Shown here in pieces: positions 35,114 to 44,692 of a stretch of 58,987 bases of DNA. The notes under the pieces were generated by a model. That model saw nothing but the letters and a program-made list of their open reading frames with translations. It was not told the DNA's origin and ran no database searches. The position numbers and the translations under genes were made by a program. How positions within the stretch are numbered: the first letter of the stretch is position 1; the number at the start of each line of letters is the position of its first letter. This DNA is from Herpetosiphon llansteffanensis (GTDB lineage Bacteria > Chloroflexota > Chloroflexia > Chloroflexales > Herpetosiphonaceae): contig NZ_PUBZ01000097.1 of the NCBI RefSeq assembly GCF_003205875.1, positions 1 through 58,987 on the forward strand. The letters are read 5' to 3'.

Positions 35114-36550
35114 ATGCGTTTGTTAGTGACGAAATTTGGTGGTACGTCGGTCGGTTCAGCCGAAGCTATTCGTGGCTTAACTGCAATCACTACCACTAAT
35201 CGCACTACATGGGATCATGTTGTTGTGGTGGTGTCGGCCCTCAGCGGTGTCACCGATAAGTTGTTGAATATTGTGCGCGTTGCCCAAACGACGGGCGATG
35301 CTGTGGCAGTCGCCGCTTTGCACGATGAGTTGCGCCAACGCCATCATACGGTCATTGGGGAATTACTCGATGCAGAACAAGCAGCCATCCAAACTGAAAT
35401 TGATGGTTTGCTGGCTGAATGTGCCCGTTTGTGCGAAGGCGTGCGGGTTTTGGGCGAATTAACTCCGCGCACGCTCGATGCAATTGCTGGCTTAGGCGAG
35501 CGTATGAGCGCCCGTATCGTCGCTGCAACTTTGCGCAGCCAAGGCGTGCCAGCCCAGCATTTTGATGCAAGCGATCTGATTGTGACCGATGATCGCTATC
35601 AAGATGCTTCGCCGTTGATGGCCGAAACCATCGAGCGCACCACCGCAGCCCTTGGCCCAAGCTTGGAACAAGGCATCACGCCAGTCGTGACCGGTTTTAT
35701 TGGCGCAACCTTGGCTGGAGTCAAAACCACGCTTGGGCGCGGCGGCTCCGATTGGAGCGCGGCGATTTTGGGCGCAGCCCTCGAAGCCAGCGAAGTCTGG
35801 ATTTATACCGATGTTGATGGCGTAATGACCGCCGACCCACGGATTGCCCCCGATGCCCATGTGATCAGCACGCTTTCCTACAATGAAATTAGCGAATTGG
35901 CCTATTATGGCGCGAAAGTGCTGCACCCCAAAACAATTCGGCCTGTGGTGGAGCGCGGCATTCCCTTGCGGGTCAAAAATACCTTCAATCCTAGCCATGC
36001 TGGCACGGTGATTGTGGGCAAAACTGCGCCAATTGTCGGTGCCATCAAAGCAGTCACGGCGATTCACAACCTGACCATGATTACGGTGGCAGGGCGCGGG
36101 ATGTTGGGCGTGCCTGGCATCGCTGCTCGCACATTTGGCGCTGTGGCGCGCGAAGATGCCAGCATTTTGATGATTTCGCAAGCTTCTTCCGAGCAGAGCA
36201 TCTGTTTTGTAATTCCCGATGGCGGCGCAAAACGAGTTGTTGAATCGCTCAATCAAGAGCTGGCGGTCGAATTAGAGCGCCGCGACATCGACACAATTGC
36301 GCTTGAAGAAGGCGTTTCGATTATCACGGCAGTTGGTGCTGGTATGCGCGGCACGACGGGCGTTGCCAAACGGGTATTTAGCGCAATCGGCGATGCAGAA
36401 ATTAATGTGATTGCGATTGCCCAAGGCTCATCCGAATGTGCAATTAGCTTGGTGGTTTCAGGCGATAGCGCCAAAGCTGGGGTGCGGGCAATTCACGCCC
36501 TGACCTACCGCGAAACAATCAATGCCCAACATCGCGCACCCTGCGAATAA
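35114..36550 (+). CDS. lysC: Aspartokinase
   Basis: Phosphorylates aspartate at the start of the Lys/Thr/Met pathway. 478 residues from ATG 35114 (GGAG upstream; the product starts MRLLVTKFGGTSVGSAEAI as in the family). The kinase domain has KFGGTS, TLGRGGSDWSAAILGAAL and IYTDVDGVMTADPRI. Two C-terminal ACT domains (VAGRGMLGVPGIAARTF and VGAGMRGTTGVAKRVF) carry the feedback-control site. No homoserine dehydrogenase is fused. The frame open upstream to 35057 is not needed. Confidence 0.95.
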   Translation: MRLLVTKFGGTSVGSAEAIRGLTAITTTNRTTWDHVVVVVSALSGVTDKLLNIVRVAQTTGDAVAVAALHDELRQRHHTVIGELLDAEQAAIQTEIDGLLAECARLCEGVRVLGELTPRTLDAIAGLGERMSARIVAATLRSQGVPAQHFDASDLIVTDDRYQDASPLMAETIERTTAALGPSLEQGITPVVTGFIGATLAGVKTTLGRGGSDWSAAILGAALEASEVWIYTDVDGVMTADPRIAPDAHVISTLSYNEISELAYYGAKVLHPKTIRPVVERGIPLRVKNTFNPSHAGTVIVGKTAPIVGAIKAVTAIHNLTMITVAGRGMLGVPGIAARTFGAVAREDASILMISQASSEQSICFVIPDGGAKRVVESLNQELAVELERRDIDTIALEEGVSIITAVGAGMRGTTGVAKRVFSAIGDAEINVIAIAQGSSECAISLVVSGDSAKAGVRAIHALTYRETINAQHRAPCE

Positions 36551-36667
36551 GCATTTTTACGCTCAGGCTTACGTAAGGCTCTTGGTGATTGCGCCACGGG
36601 CCTTTCCCCTACCAATTATTCCTTAGTGTGTTGGTCTGCGCCTGCGCAAATTACTCTAAATTACCAA

Positions 36668-36704
36668 ACGGCCATGATCAAGCAGATTGATCATGGCCGT
36701 TTTT
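36668..36704 (+). terminator. Intrinsic terminator downstream of lysC
   Basis: ACGGCCATGATCA and TGATCATGGCCGT form a perfect 13-bp stem with a 7-base loop and a T-run. Confidence 0.92.
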
Positions 36705-36812
36705 ACGTTTACTCAAGAGCCAAGCATTACAAAACTAGGCTTTGACGGGCGTATTTTGATCTCGTATAGTTGAACTCCCCAAATCGATGAATCGAGCAGA
36801 AAAGGAGTTTCA

Positions 36813-38405
36813 ATGGATAATCTGACGATCGAAGCGCGGCTATTCGAGGCACTTCGTTCAGGTCAAAGCTCAAGCGTTAGCGCAATGCTGGCGGCCCAGC
36901 CAGCGCTAGCAACTATCAGTTTCAAGCCTACTAATCTTGCAACTGCTGGCAATAGCATGCCTGCGCATCCTGAGCAATATGCCGATGCGCCGCTTGGCCA
37001 AACTCCGCTGCACCTTGCTGCTTGGAATGGCGAGCAGCGTTTGGTTAAGCAACTGCTTGAGTTAGGCGCTGACCCCAATGCCCGCGATTTGCATGGCGCG
37101 ACTCCGCTGCATGCAATGGTGCGCTGGGTCACGCGGCCAGACATTATGAGCATGTTACTGGAACATGGCGCTGAGATTGATGCTATTGATGCTGCTGGTC
37201 AGACTGCGCTGCACTTGGCTGCCAGTTGTATTCGCCGCCCTGGCCATCAATGGGGCAATCATCGCGATCTGGCCAATTTTCTGATTGCGCAGGGGGCGGA
37301 GGTCGATATTTTCTCAGCGATTATCCTTGATTTCCCTGAACAGGCCGCAACGCTGCTCCAAAACGATCTGACCTTAGTCAACGCTCGTACCACTGGCAAT
37401 CAGACCCATCCGCCAGCAGCCACACCCTTGCACGTTGCTGCCGATCGTGGCAACTTGGCTATGGTTGAGCTGCTGCTTGAGCAACATGCCGATCCAAATA
37501 GTTTGGATGCTCATGGTCGCCCAACATTCTATTTGGCTGCCCACGCCGCTGGAACCCGCAAACAACAAGCAACGCCTGAACTAGCAGCCCGCTTGTTGGC
37601 CGATAGCAATGTTGCGCCAATCTTGGCTGCTAGTTTGCTTGGCGATGTTTCGGCCTTGCGCGATGTGTTGGCGAATGATGCTAGTCAAGTTAATGTCGCT
37701 GACCAAGCTGGATATACTGGCTTGCATTTGGCAGCATGGAATGGCCAAGATAGTGCGGTGGCTGCGTTATTGGCCCATGGTGCTGATGTTGCTGCTCAAA
37801 CCAAACGTAACCAAACGGCGCTGCAACTGGCGCTTGCCTATGGCCACAATGCAACTGCTGAGATTTTGTTGAATCATGGAGCAAGGCCCGATGCATTGAG
37901 CGCTGCAATGCTTGGGCGCGTCGATCTTTTGGAATCTTTGCTGAAGCACAATCCTGAAGCTGGTCGCACGCCCAATCGCTATGGCCGCACGCCATTGCGG
38001 CTGGCAGTTGAGCGCGAGCATACGGCAGTTGTGGAGTTTTTGCTGGCCCATGACGTTAAGCCCGACCTTTGGCTGGCAGCAGGTATGGGCGATCTTGCGC
38101 AAGTTAAAGCCTTAGTCGAGGCTGATCGCCGTGCGTTGCATCAGCGCGATCAGTGGGGTTATACGGCCTTGCATTGGGCCAGTAAATCTGGGCAATTGGC
38201 GGTGCTTGAATATCTGATTGAGCAGGGAGCTGGCTTGGAGCCGCGTGGCTCTGATGGTGGCACACCGCTGACCTTGGCGCTGTGGCATGAACAAATTGCG
38301 GCAGCCCGCCTACTGGTTGCCAGCGGCGCTGATATTGATGCGCTGGACAATTGGGGGGGCTCGCCGCGCAGCCAAGTGGCTACATGTATCGGTACATCAG
38401 GTTGA
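36813..38405 (+). CDS. Ankyrin-repeat protein, 3' end overwritten by an inserted element
   Basis: 530 residues made almost wholly of ankyrin repeats, about eleven, with clear units such as GQTPLHLAAWNGEQRLVKQLLELGADPNARD and GYTALHWASKSGQLAVLEYLIEQGA. No signal peptide or enzyme domain. AAAGGAG precedes the ATG. The last residues CIGTSG and the stop come from the left end of element copy 2; without it the frame would read VATL and stop at a TAA. A cytoplasmic protein-binding role is assumed from the repeats. Confidence 0.9.
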   Translation: MDNLTIEARLFEALRSGQSSSVSAMLAAQPALATISFKPTNLATAGNSMPAHPEQYADAPLGQTPLHLAAWNGEQRLVKQLLELGADPNARDLHGATPLHAMVRWVTRPDIMSMLLEHGAEIDAIDAAGQTALHLAASCIRRPGHQWGNHRDLANFLIAQGAEVDIFSAIILDFPEQAATLLQNDLTLVNARTTGNQTHPPAATPLHVAADRGNLAMVELLLEQHADPNSLDAHGRPTFYLAAHAAGTRKQQATPELAARLLADSNVAPILAASLLGDVSALRDVLANDASQVNVADQAGYTGLHLAAWNGQDSAVAALLAHGADVAAQTKRNQTALQLALAYGHNATAEILLNHGARPDALSAAMLGRVDLLESLLKHNPEAGRTPNRYGRTPLRLAVEREHTAVVEFLLAHDVKPDLWLAAGMGDLAQVKALVEADRRALHQRDQWGYTALHWASKSGQLAVLEYLIEQGAGLEPRGSDGGTPLTLALWHEQIAAARLLVASGADIDALDNWGGSPRSQVATCIGTSG

Positions 38406-38577
38406 CCACGTTTTGACCCCTCATCCCAACCCCTCTCCCGTGCGCGGGCGAGGGGCTTTAACCGCGTGGTTCTTGCATGATTTGTGGTGAAAACGGGTGC
38501 TCCTCCTCGCCCGCGTCCAGTGGGAGAGGGGGCTGGGGGGTGAGGGAACATGGTTGCTAATCTAATGAACTATTGCA
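38385..38577. mobile_element. MITE-like element, copy 2
   Basis: 193 bases; left end TGTATCGGTACATCAGG, right end inverted TGCAATAGTTCATTAG. Flanks are GCTACA and GCTACG, a 5-of-6 target duplication. The core is like copy 1, with CCCCTCTCCCGTGCGCGGGCGAGGGG-type hairpins split by a ~60-base spacer. It provides the final codons and stop of the ankyrin gene. Confidence 0.8.
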
Positions 38578-38607
38578 GCTACGCTCTAAATTTAATTGCA
38601 GCTAAAT

Positions 38608-38638
38608 ATGGCGCAATAGCAAAAATCTATTGCGCCAT
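38608..38638. terminator. Terminator hairpin between ankyrin gene and purQ
   Basis: ATGGCGCAATAG and CTATTGCGCCAT form a perfect 12-bp stem around CAAAAAT. Convergent genes on both sides may share it; tails are only moderately T-rich. Confidence 0.75.
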
Positions 38639-38644
38639 AATGCA

Positions 38645-39415
38645 TTAAACCAAGGCCATTGCCCGCACGCCATTACGGAAAATCGCCATGCCTGGGCCTT
38701 CTTTATCGAGGCCGCGTCGTCGCCATTGCGGATGATGTTGGGGCAAGAAGGCGCGGTCTGGGTGCGGCATCAAGCCAAACACATTGCCCGTAGGGTTACA
38801 AATGCCGGCAATTCCATGCAATGCGCCATTGGGATTGGCCGGATAGTCCATAGTTGGTTGGTCTGCTTGATCAAGATATTGCACCACAATTTGGTTGTTG
38901 GCTTGGAGCTTTTCAAATGTGGCCTGATCGGTGAGGAAGCGACCTTCGCCGTGGCCAACTGGCAAATCGAGCGTGCCACTTAAGCCTTGGGTAAAGATAC
39001 ATGGGCTGGCACTGTTGAGTCCCAATTTGATCCAGCGACATTCATAATTGCCGCTAGCATTATCGATCAAGGTTGCTTGACCAACGTTATCGCTGGGCAA
39101 GAGGCCAGTTTTGACCAACACTTGAAAGCCGTTGCAAATGCCAAGCACTGGCCGACCATCGGCCACAAAGCGGCTCAAATCTTCGCGCAAACGATAGATC
39201 AAATCGACCGCCAGCATGCGCCCAGCACCCAGATGATCGCCATAGGCAAAACCGCCAGGAATCAGCAACATGCCATAATCGGCCAATTGAACACTGCCCT
39301 CGGCCAAGCGATTAACGTGAACCCGCTCGGCTGTAGCTCCCGCTAATTCGAGGGCTTCGGCGGCCTCTGCATCGCAGTTAATCCCCGGTGCGCGCAGCAC
39401 CAATACCTTTGTCAT
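38645..39415 (-). CDS. purQ: Phosphoribosylformylglycinamidine synthase, glutaminase subunit
   Basis: 256 residues from ATG 39415 (AAGGAAC upstream). Class I glutamine amidotransferase that gives ammonia to PurL in purine synthesis step 4. It has PGINCDAEAAEAL at the N-terminus, the nucleophile in LGICNGFQVL, and the His/Glu pair in MPHPDRAFLP. purL lies 1.9 kb upstream on the same strand, with a DUF1444 gene and a membrane protein gene between. Confidence 0.95.
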   Translation of the reverse strand: MTKVLVLRAPGINCDAEAAEALELAGATAERVHVNRLAEGSVQLADYGMLLIPGGFAYGDHLGAGRMLAVDLIYRLREDLSRFVADGRPVLGICNGFQVLVKTGLLPSDNVGQATLIDNASGNYECRWIKLGLNSASPCIFTQGLSGTLDLPVGHGEGRFLTDQATFEKLQANNQIVVQYLDQADQPTMDYPANPNGALHGIAGICNPTGNVFGLMPHPDRAFLPQHHPQWRRRGLDKEGPGMAIFRNGVRAMALV

Positions 39416-39467
39416 AATCAAAGTTCCTTATTGTGAAGGTCGATTATTCAAATGTTTATGCTCTAAG

Positions 39468-39666
39468 TGTAATGGTTCATTGGGTTAACCACAGCTTGAT
39501 CCCCTCACCCCCACCCCTCTCCCACGCGGCGGGCGAGGGGCTTTAACGCCATGGTTCTCCCCCAAATCCTTCGTACAAAAGAGTCGGCTCCCCCTCGCCC
39601 GCGTTTTCGTGGGAGAGGGGGCTGGGGGGTGAGGGAATACGATTGATAACCTAATGAACCATTACA
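39468..39666. mobile_element. MITE-like element, copy 3, best inverted ends
   Basis: 199 bases. The ends TGTAATGGTTCATTGGG and, inverted, TGTAATGGTTCATTAGG match at 19 of 20 positions. The core has CCCCTCTCCC and GGGAGAGGGG hairpin arms as in copies 1 and 2. The flanks TCTAAG and TCTCAT show no clear duplication. It lies between the purQ start and the 3' end of the gene at 39704. Confidence 0.85.
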
Positions 39667-39703
39667 TCTCATCTATGTTCTATGCTCTATGTTCTATGTT
39701 CTG
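39667..39703. repeat. CTATGTTCTATG micro-repeat
   Basis: CTATGTTCTATGCTCTATG-type units fill the gap between element copy 3 and the stop codon of the membrane protein gene. Confidence 0.75.
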
Positions 39704-40420
39704 CTAGCGTTCAATCACATGTTGTTGGCGTGAAGCATGGATGCCAGCGCTGGCCAAATGCACCACCCACAGCACCAAACCTGCAATCACCACCAAGGCT
39801 GGCTTGGTAAAATTGCTGCTACTGCCGATCAGCCTTGGCAGCCAGAACGGTGCGCCCAGCACGCCAAAGCAAACCAGCGGCGAGAGCACCGTGGCCGCCA
39901 ACAAGGTCGGCACGGCAATTTCTGCTGCATAGTAGCGAGTGGCAACCATGGCATAGAACAACAATAATGAGCTTAGCCCTGCAAGAATCGCCATCAACAG
40001 ATAGAAATTAATGCCCCATGCCCCGACACTTTGGCTATAACGCCACAAACCAGTGCGTGCCGCCAAACCTTGCACAATGATGTGATACAGCACCAAGGCA
40101 ATATAGGCCACCAACCCAGTCAGATAATGGCGCGTCCACCACTGTTGCTGTTGGCCAAAATACATCAACAACACCGGCAACGCGCCTATCCAACTTGCCG
40201 CCAGCAGGCTATAAATCGGTACAGCATTGCCAAAAATGCTGAGCGCCGCAACCTCCGCAGGGTAGGTCAAACTATAGAAACGTTGTAAAATCGGCTCGGC
40301 TACAATGGTGCAATGGCCTGCAATCAACACCAGCAAATAGCGGTATGAGCGAAAGCGCAGCCACAATAAAATCGCTACGGCATAACAAATGACCGTAATT
40401 CCAATGAAGATTGTTGCCAT
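39704..40420 (-). CDS. Polytopic membrane protein of unknown function
   Basis: 238 residues with about seven TM helices, beginning MATIFIGITVICYAVAILLWLRF. I recognise no family motif. It starts 15 bases after the DUF1444 gene on the same strand and so is probably co-expressed with it. Micro-repeats and element copy 3 directly follow its stop. Confidence 0.75.
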   Translation of the reverse strand: MATIFIGITVICYAVAILLWLRFRSYRYLLVLIAGHCTIVAEPILQRFYSLTYPAEVAALSIFGNAVPIYSLLAASWIGALPVLLMYFGQQQQWWTRHYLTGLVAYIALVLYHIIVQGLAARTGLWRYSQSVGAWGINFYLLMAILAGLSSLLLFYAMVATRYYAAEIAVPTLLAATVLSPLVCFGVLGAPFWLPRLIGSSSNFTKPALVVIAGLVLWVVHLASAGIHASRQQHVIER

Positions 40421-40435
40421 GCACCAAACCTCGCA

Positions 40436-41269
40436 CTAATTTTTACGTTCGCTCGATGACCAATCGTACTCGTAAATTAAAATTTGGCCTTGTTTGATCG
40501 TCCAAAGCTGATCGCTCAAGCCATAATCGAGTTTATAGGCATCTTGGGCAATTTGCAGGGCAATTCGCTGCAAAATTTCGGGGTTGGCATCGCTAAAGCC
40601 AATCAGGAAATCGCGGTTGGGAATGCCCAGCACCAAATTACCAGGCAACAAATCGGCCCATTCGCTCAACACATCGGTCAATAAAATGCGCGAAGCATCA
40701 TAGCCATCGCTGGTTGAATAGATAAACAGCATCTGATTGCCCTCGCCCATCACTTGGGCCATGCCAGGCTTGAGGGTTTTGATCCGCAGGTTATCGACGG
40801 CTTTGGTGTAGATGGTGGTTTCGAGCACGCCCCAGGTTTTGAGATGTTCTTCGTTGATGTAGGCCACACTCTCTGGCTCGTCGATCACATAACAAATGAT
40901 CAAATCGGCCAAAAACGGGCGATACACCAGTTGAGGCAAATTGCGCTCGGCAACTTCCAGCAACATCGTGGCTGGCTTGATCATTGGGTAAATACGATCT
41001 TCGAGTTCATCCCAAAGTTCTTGGCCGCGATCTGGGGCGAACGAACGCACCGCTGCTTCAAGCGATTGCAAAATTGATTCGAGTTGGGCTGGCGAGCGGC
41101 GATAGGCATTGTAAAAATGTTCTAGCTCCGAAACGACCGCCCGTCCATGCCAGCGAAAGCGAATTTCCATGCCTTCGCGGCTAAGTTCTTCGATGCCGCC
41201 AAGTTGCTCTAGGCGTTCCTCGACAACATCGCCAAATTCTTCTTGATCTAAAAGTGGCCGTTCTTCCAT
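40436..41269 (-). CDS. DUF1444 (YtpQ-like) protein
   Basis: 277 residues, soluble. The core NLPQLVYRPFLADLIICYVIDEPESVAYINEEHLKTWGV fits the DUF1444/YtpQ family, whose function is unknown. AAGGA precedes the ATG. It lies directly downstream of purL's terminator and upstream of the membrane protein, 15 bases apart. Confidence 0.82.
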   Translation of the reverse strand: MEERPLLDQEEFGDVVEERLEQLGGIEELSREGMEIRFRWHGRAVVSELEHFYNAYRRSPAQLESILQSLEAAVRSFAPDRGQELWDELEDRIYPMIKPATMLLEVAERNLPQLVYRPFLADLIICYVIDEPESVAYINEEHLKTWGVLETTIYTKAVDNLRIKTLKPGMAQVMGEGNQMLFIYSTSDGYDASRILLTDVLSEWADLLPGNLVLGIPNRDFLIGFSDANPEILQRIALQIAQDAYKLDYGLSDQLWTIKQGQILIYEYDWSSSERKN

Positions 41270-41296
41270 AGCCTTGTCCTTATTGTAGGTTAAAAG

Positions 41297-41331
41297 CCAA
41301 AGACCTAGCGTCCAAAACGCTAAGCCTTTGG
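41297..41331 (-). terminator. Terminator of purL
   Basis: CCAAAG..CTAGCGT and ACGCTA..CTTTGG form a long interrupted stem, followed on the minus strand by CTTTTAA. It starts four bases past the purL stop. Confidence 0.82.
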
Positions 41332-41335
41332 ATTA

Positions 41336-44215
41336 TTACGCTTGCCATGCAGCCTTGAGTGCTGCCAAATCGCTATCGATCAGCGCTTGACCAGCCAGAT
41401 CGTTGATGATCAAGCGTGGTTCAGCAATTACGTGGCCAATCTTAGCATAGGCAATCGTGCCGAGTTGGGCTTCAAAATTAGCTGCTTGCTCCGGCGCGAC
41501 TTCCACCAAGAAACGGGTGGCCGATTCGCTCCACAACAAGGCATCAGCGCTCAGGGCGGTTGATGTTGGTACGGCGCTTAATTGCAAGTTCAAGCCAAAA
41601 CCGCCAGCAAAGGCCATTTCGGCAGCAGCAACGGCTAAGCCACCTTCGCTTAAGTCGTGACAGGCGCGCACGCTGTTGGCGCGAATCGCCGCATGCAGCG
41701 CTTTATGCACGCTTGGCGCAGTTGCCAAATTGACTTTGGGCACAGCACCGTTATCAATCCCACCAACCAAAGCGCTGACTGCGCCGCCGCGTTCGTCGTG
41801 AGTCAAACCAACCAAATAGATCGCATTGCCAGCGGCTTTGGCATCCATCGAGATCGTTTGCAACACATCGGGAACCAAGGCCATGGCCGAAATCAGCAAG
41901 GTTGGCGGAATTGCCACGCGCTTGCCTTCTGCATCGCGATATTCGTTGTTCAACGAATCTTTGCCCGAAATGAAGGGCGTGCGATAGGCCAAGGCTGCAT
42001 CGTGACAACCAGCCGAGGCGCGCACCAAGCCCGCCAAACGGTCAGGCAATTTGGGGTCGCCCCAGCAGAAGTTATCCAGAATCCAGGTTTGTTCTGGGTC
42101 GCCACCAGCAGCCACGATGTTGCGCAAGGCTTCATCAACCGCCGCCAAAGCCATCCAATAGGGGTCGATTTTGCCATAGAGTGGATTCAGGCCACAGCCA
42201 AGCACCACGCCTCGGCGCGAATCGACTAATGGTTGCAACACCCCTGCATCGCCTGGGCCATCTTCATCTACGCCAACCAAGGGCTTGAGCACAGTCGCCG
42301 CTTGCACTTCGTGGTCGTAGGTGCGCACAATATTTTCGTTGCTGGCCACAATTGGCTGACCCAAGGTTGCCTTGAGCAAGGCATTGTGATCAACATTGGC
42401 TGGCGTTGCTGCTGGCGCTGCTGCTGGCTGCCAATCGGCATTCAGCTTAAACTGCACGCCGCCGCTGTGCAAAAACGCCATATCAAGCTCAACTACGGTT
42501 AGTTGGTTATGTTTGACGGTTAGCACGCCATCGGCGGTGAAGTGGCCAATCACGGTCGCCTCAACATCTTCGCCACGGCAAAGATCAAGCAAGGTTTGAA
42601 CGTTCTGCGGCGGCACGGAGACAACCATGCGCTCTTGGGCTTCGGAGATCCAAATTTCCCAAGGTTGCAGGCCAGCATATTTAAGCGGCACATCACGCAA
42701 TTCAACAACTGCGCCCGTTTCTTCGCCCATTTCGCCAACTGCTGAGGAAAGCCCACCCGCGCCACAATCGGTAATTGCGCTATACAAGCCCAAATCGCGG
42801 GCTTGCAACAACACATCGATCACAGTTTTTTCGGTCACGGGATCGCCAATTTGCACCGCAGCACCGACGGTTTCGGCAGTGTCGTGGGTCAATTCCACCG
42901 ATGAGAAGGTTGCGCCGTGAATCCCATCGCGGCCAGTGCGTCCGCCGATTACGACAATCGCATCGCCTGCTTGCACACCGCGTGGGTGGCTGCCGCGTGG
43001 CGCAATGCCCAGCGTGCCACAAAAAACCAACGGATTGGCGGTATAACCATGGTCATACCAAACTGCCCCGTTGACATTCGGGATACCAAGTTTGTTGCCA
43101 TAATCGCGCACGCCAGCCACCACGCCTTCGCGAATCCGCCGTGGGTGCAGCACACCCTGCGAAAGCTCGCTTTCTGGCAAATCGGGGTAGCCAAAACAAA
43201 GCACATCGGTCACGGCGATTGGCTTCGCTGAAACCCCCAACACGTCGCGCACAACCCCGCCAACTCCAGTATTTGCGCCGCCAAACGGCTCGAGCGCTGA
43301 AGGGTGATTGTGGGTTTCGACCTTGAAGGAAATTTCATAATTCTCGTCGAAGGCCACGATGCCTGCATTATCGACAAACGCCGAAAGCAACGAGGCATTG
43401 CTGACCGCATCGGTGGCACTGCGCAAATAATGGTTGAGCAAGCCATTAATTGTTGCGCCGTTGGCCGCGTTGAGTTCGGCCAAAGCTGGGTGCAAAGCTG
43501 GGTCAATCGCGCCATCCGAGCCAGTTTGTTGATAGCTGATTGTGGCGCGGAAGGTTTTGTGGCGGCAGTGTTCTGACCACGTTTGAGCCAGGGTTTCAAG
43601 CTCGCCATCGGTCGGATCGCGGCCCAAATCTTCAAAATAATCGCGAACTGCCTGCATTTCGGCCAAACTCAAGGCCAAAATACCTTCACGGCTAATCCGT
43701 TCGAGTTCGCTATCGCTGACTCCACGCAAGGCCACGCGGGTAATCGTGGGCGTGTGTGGAGCAGGAAGTTGCAATAAGTGTTGATAAAACTGCAAGCGTT
43801 CAGCACTACGAGCTTCAAGCGTTATATAAGCAGTTTCAATCAAATCATTTAAAAGATGTTCACCAGCGTATAGACGCAAAACAGCTTCGTCTTGCACATC
43901 GGACACATAGACGCGGCGCAGGGTTTTGGCCTGTTTCAAGCCATTAATCCCAATATGGCGCGCGCCAACTAAAATCGTCTCAGCTTCGTTATCGGTCACG
44001 CCTGGGCGAAAGGCAATCTCCACCAATGCTCCAGCTTTAGGCGCAGCAAGCTCAGCGTCGAGCGCTTGCCAAGTAGCAGTATGAGCAACGGGATCATGCA
44101 ATAATTCGAGGGTCAGGCGTTGGACATCTTCTGAGGAAAGATCGCCAGCGAGAAGGTACAGCCGTTCGTGGTTGTCGGCCTCGCGTGGGCAAACAGTGAC
44201 CAAATATGCGGACAC
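41336..44215 (-). CDS. purL: Phosphoribosylformylglycinamidine synthase, large form with a PurS-like N-terminus
   Basis: 959 residues from GTG 44215, with AGGAGTC upstream. It makes FGAM from FGAR with ammonia from PurQ. Family blocks: SEHCRHKTFRATI, ETHNHPSALEPFGGANTGVGG and LGLYSAITDCGAGGLSSAVGEMGEETGA. Small PurL is ~730 residues. The ~200 extra N-terminal residues include VEIAFRPGVTDNEAETILVGARHIGINGLKQAK, which resembles PurS, and a preceding LVTVCPREADNHERLYLLAG. So PurS and PurL appear fused while PurQ stays separate. Confidence 0.94.
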   Translation of the reverse strand: MSAYLVTVCPREADNHERLYLLAGDLSSEDVQRLTLELLHDPVAHTATWQALDAELAAPKAGALVEIAFRPGVTDNEAETILVGARHIGINGLKQAKTLRRVYVSDVQDEAVLRLYAGEHLLNDLIETAYITLEARSAERLQFYQHLLQLPAPHTPTITRVALRGVSDSELERISREGILALSLAEMQAVRDYFEDLGRDPTDGELETLAQTWSEHCRHKTFRATISYQQTGSDGAIDPALHPALAELNAANGATINGLLNHYLRSATDAVSNASLLSAFVDNAGIVAFDENYEISFKVETHNHPSALEPFGGANTGVGGVVRDVLGVSAKPIAVTDVLCFGYPDLPESELSQGVLHPRRIREGVVAGVRDYGNKLGIPNVNGAVWYDHGYTANPLVFCGTLGIAPRGSHPRGVQAGDAIVVIGGRTGRDGIHGATFSSVELTHDTAETVGAAVQIGDPVTEKTVIDVLLQARDLGLYSAITDCGAGGLSSAVGEMGEETGAVVELRDVPLKYAGLQPWEIWISEAQERMVVSVPPQNVQTLLDLCRGEDVEATVIGHFTADGVLTVKHNQLTVVELDMAFLHSGGVQFKLNADWQPAAAPAATPANVDHNALLKATLGQPIVASNENIVRTYDHEVQAATVLKPLVGVDEDGPGDAGVLQPLVDSRRGVVLGCGLNPLYGKIDPYWMALAAVDEALRNIVAAGGDPEQTWILDNFCWGDPKLPDRLAGLVRASAGCHDAALAYRTPFISGKDSLNNEYRDAEGKRVAIPPTLLISAMALVPDVLQTISMDAKAAGNAIYLVGLTHDERGGAVSALVGGIDNGAVPKVNLATAPSVHKALHAAIRANSVRACHDLSEGGLAVAAAEMAFAGGFGLNLQLSAVPTSTALSADALLWSESATRFLVEVAPEQAANFEAQLGTIAYAKIGHVIAEPRLIINDLAGQALIDSDLAALKAAWQA

Positions 44216-44276
44216 AATTGACTCCTGTTCGAGTGAACTCGTAGGCTATCGCGATTCTACCCGTCTCACGGATGAA

Positions 44277-44625
44277 TGTCAAAAAGCAGAACATAGAGCA
44301 GAGAACATAGAACATAGGATGGTGGGGATTGGCTGATGGGGGTTAACAAGTGGCATTCCCTCACCCCCAGCCCCTCTCCCACTGAACGCGGGCGAGGGGA
44401 GCACCTATCTTTCACCACGCCGTGCGGTAAAACCACAGTATTAAAGCCCCTCGCCCGCGCCACGGGAGAGGGGTTGGGGTGAGGGGATCAGGCCGTGGCT
44501 AAAAAATACTCATTCGTGGAATTCGTGCAATTCGTGGCTAAAAATAAATCTTCGCGATTTTCGCGGCCTTCGTGGTTTCAAGCCTTCGTGCGCTTCGTGC
44601 CCTTCGTGGATCAAACTTTCGCCTC
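44277..44625. repeat. Mixed repeat: degenerate element core plus micro-repeats
   Basis: GAACATAGAGCAGAGAACATAG at 44290 is followed by a core like copies 1-3 (CCCTCACCCCCAGCCCCTCTCCC ... GGGAGAGGGGTTGGGGTGAGGGG, ~44355-44490), but the inverted ends are missing. Beyond it come GTGGCTAAAAA, ATTCGTGGAATTCGTG and CTTCGTGC units as at 33.4 kb. No gene of its own. Confidence 0.8.
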
Positions 44626-44692
44626 TACAACGCTTGATACGTTCTATGGTAGTATTTAACCACTTTTTAATTTCACGCCAAGGAGCAAATGT

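Noticed and set aside
35492-36256. 254-residue minus-strand ORF inside lysC
   Set aside because: Antisense to aspartokinase; composition is typical of shadow frames.
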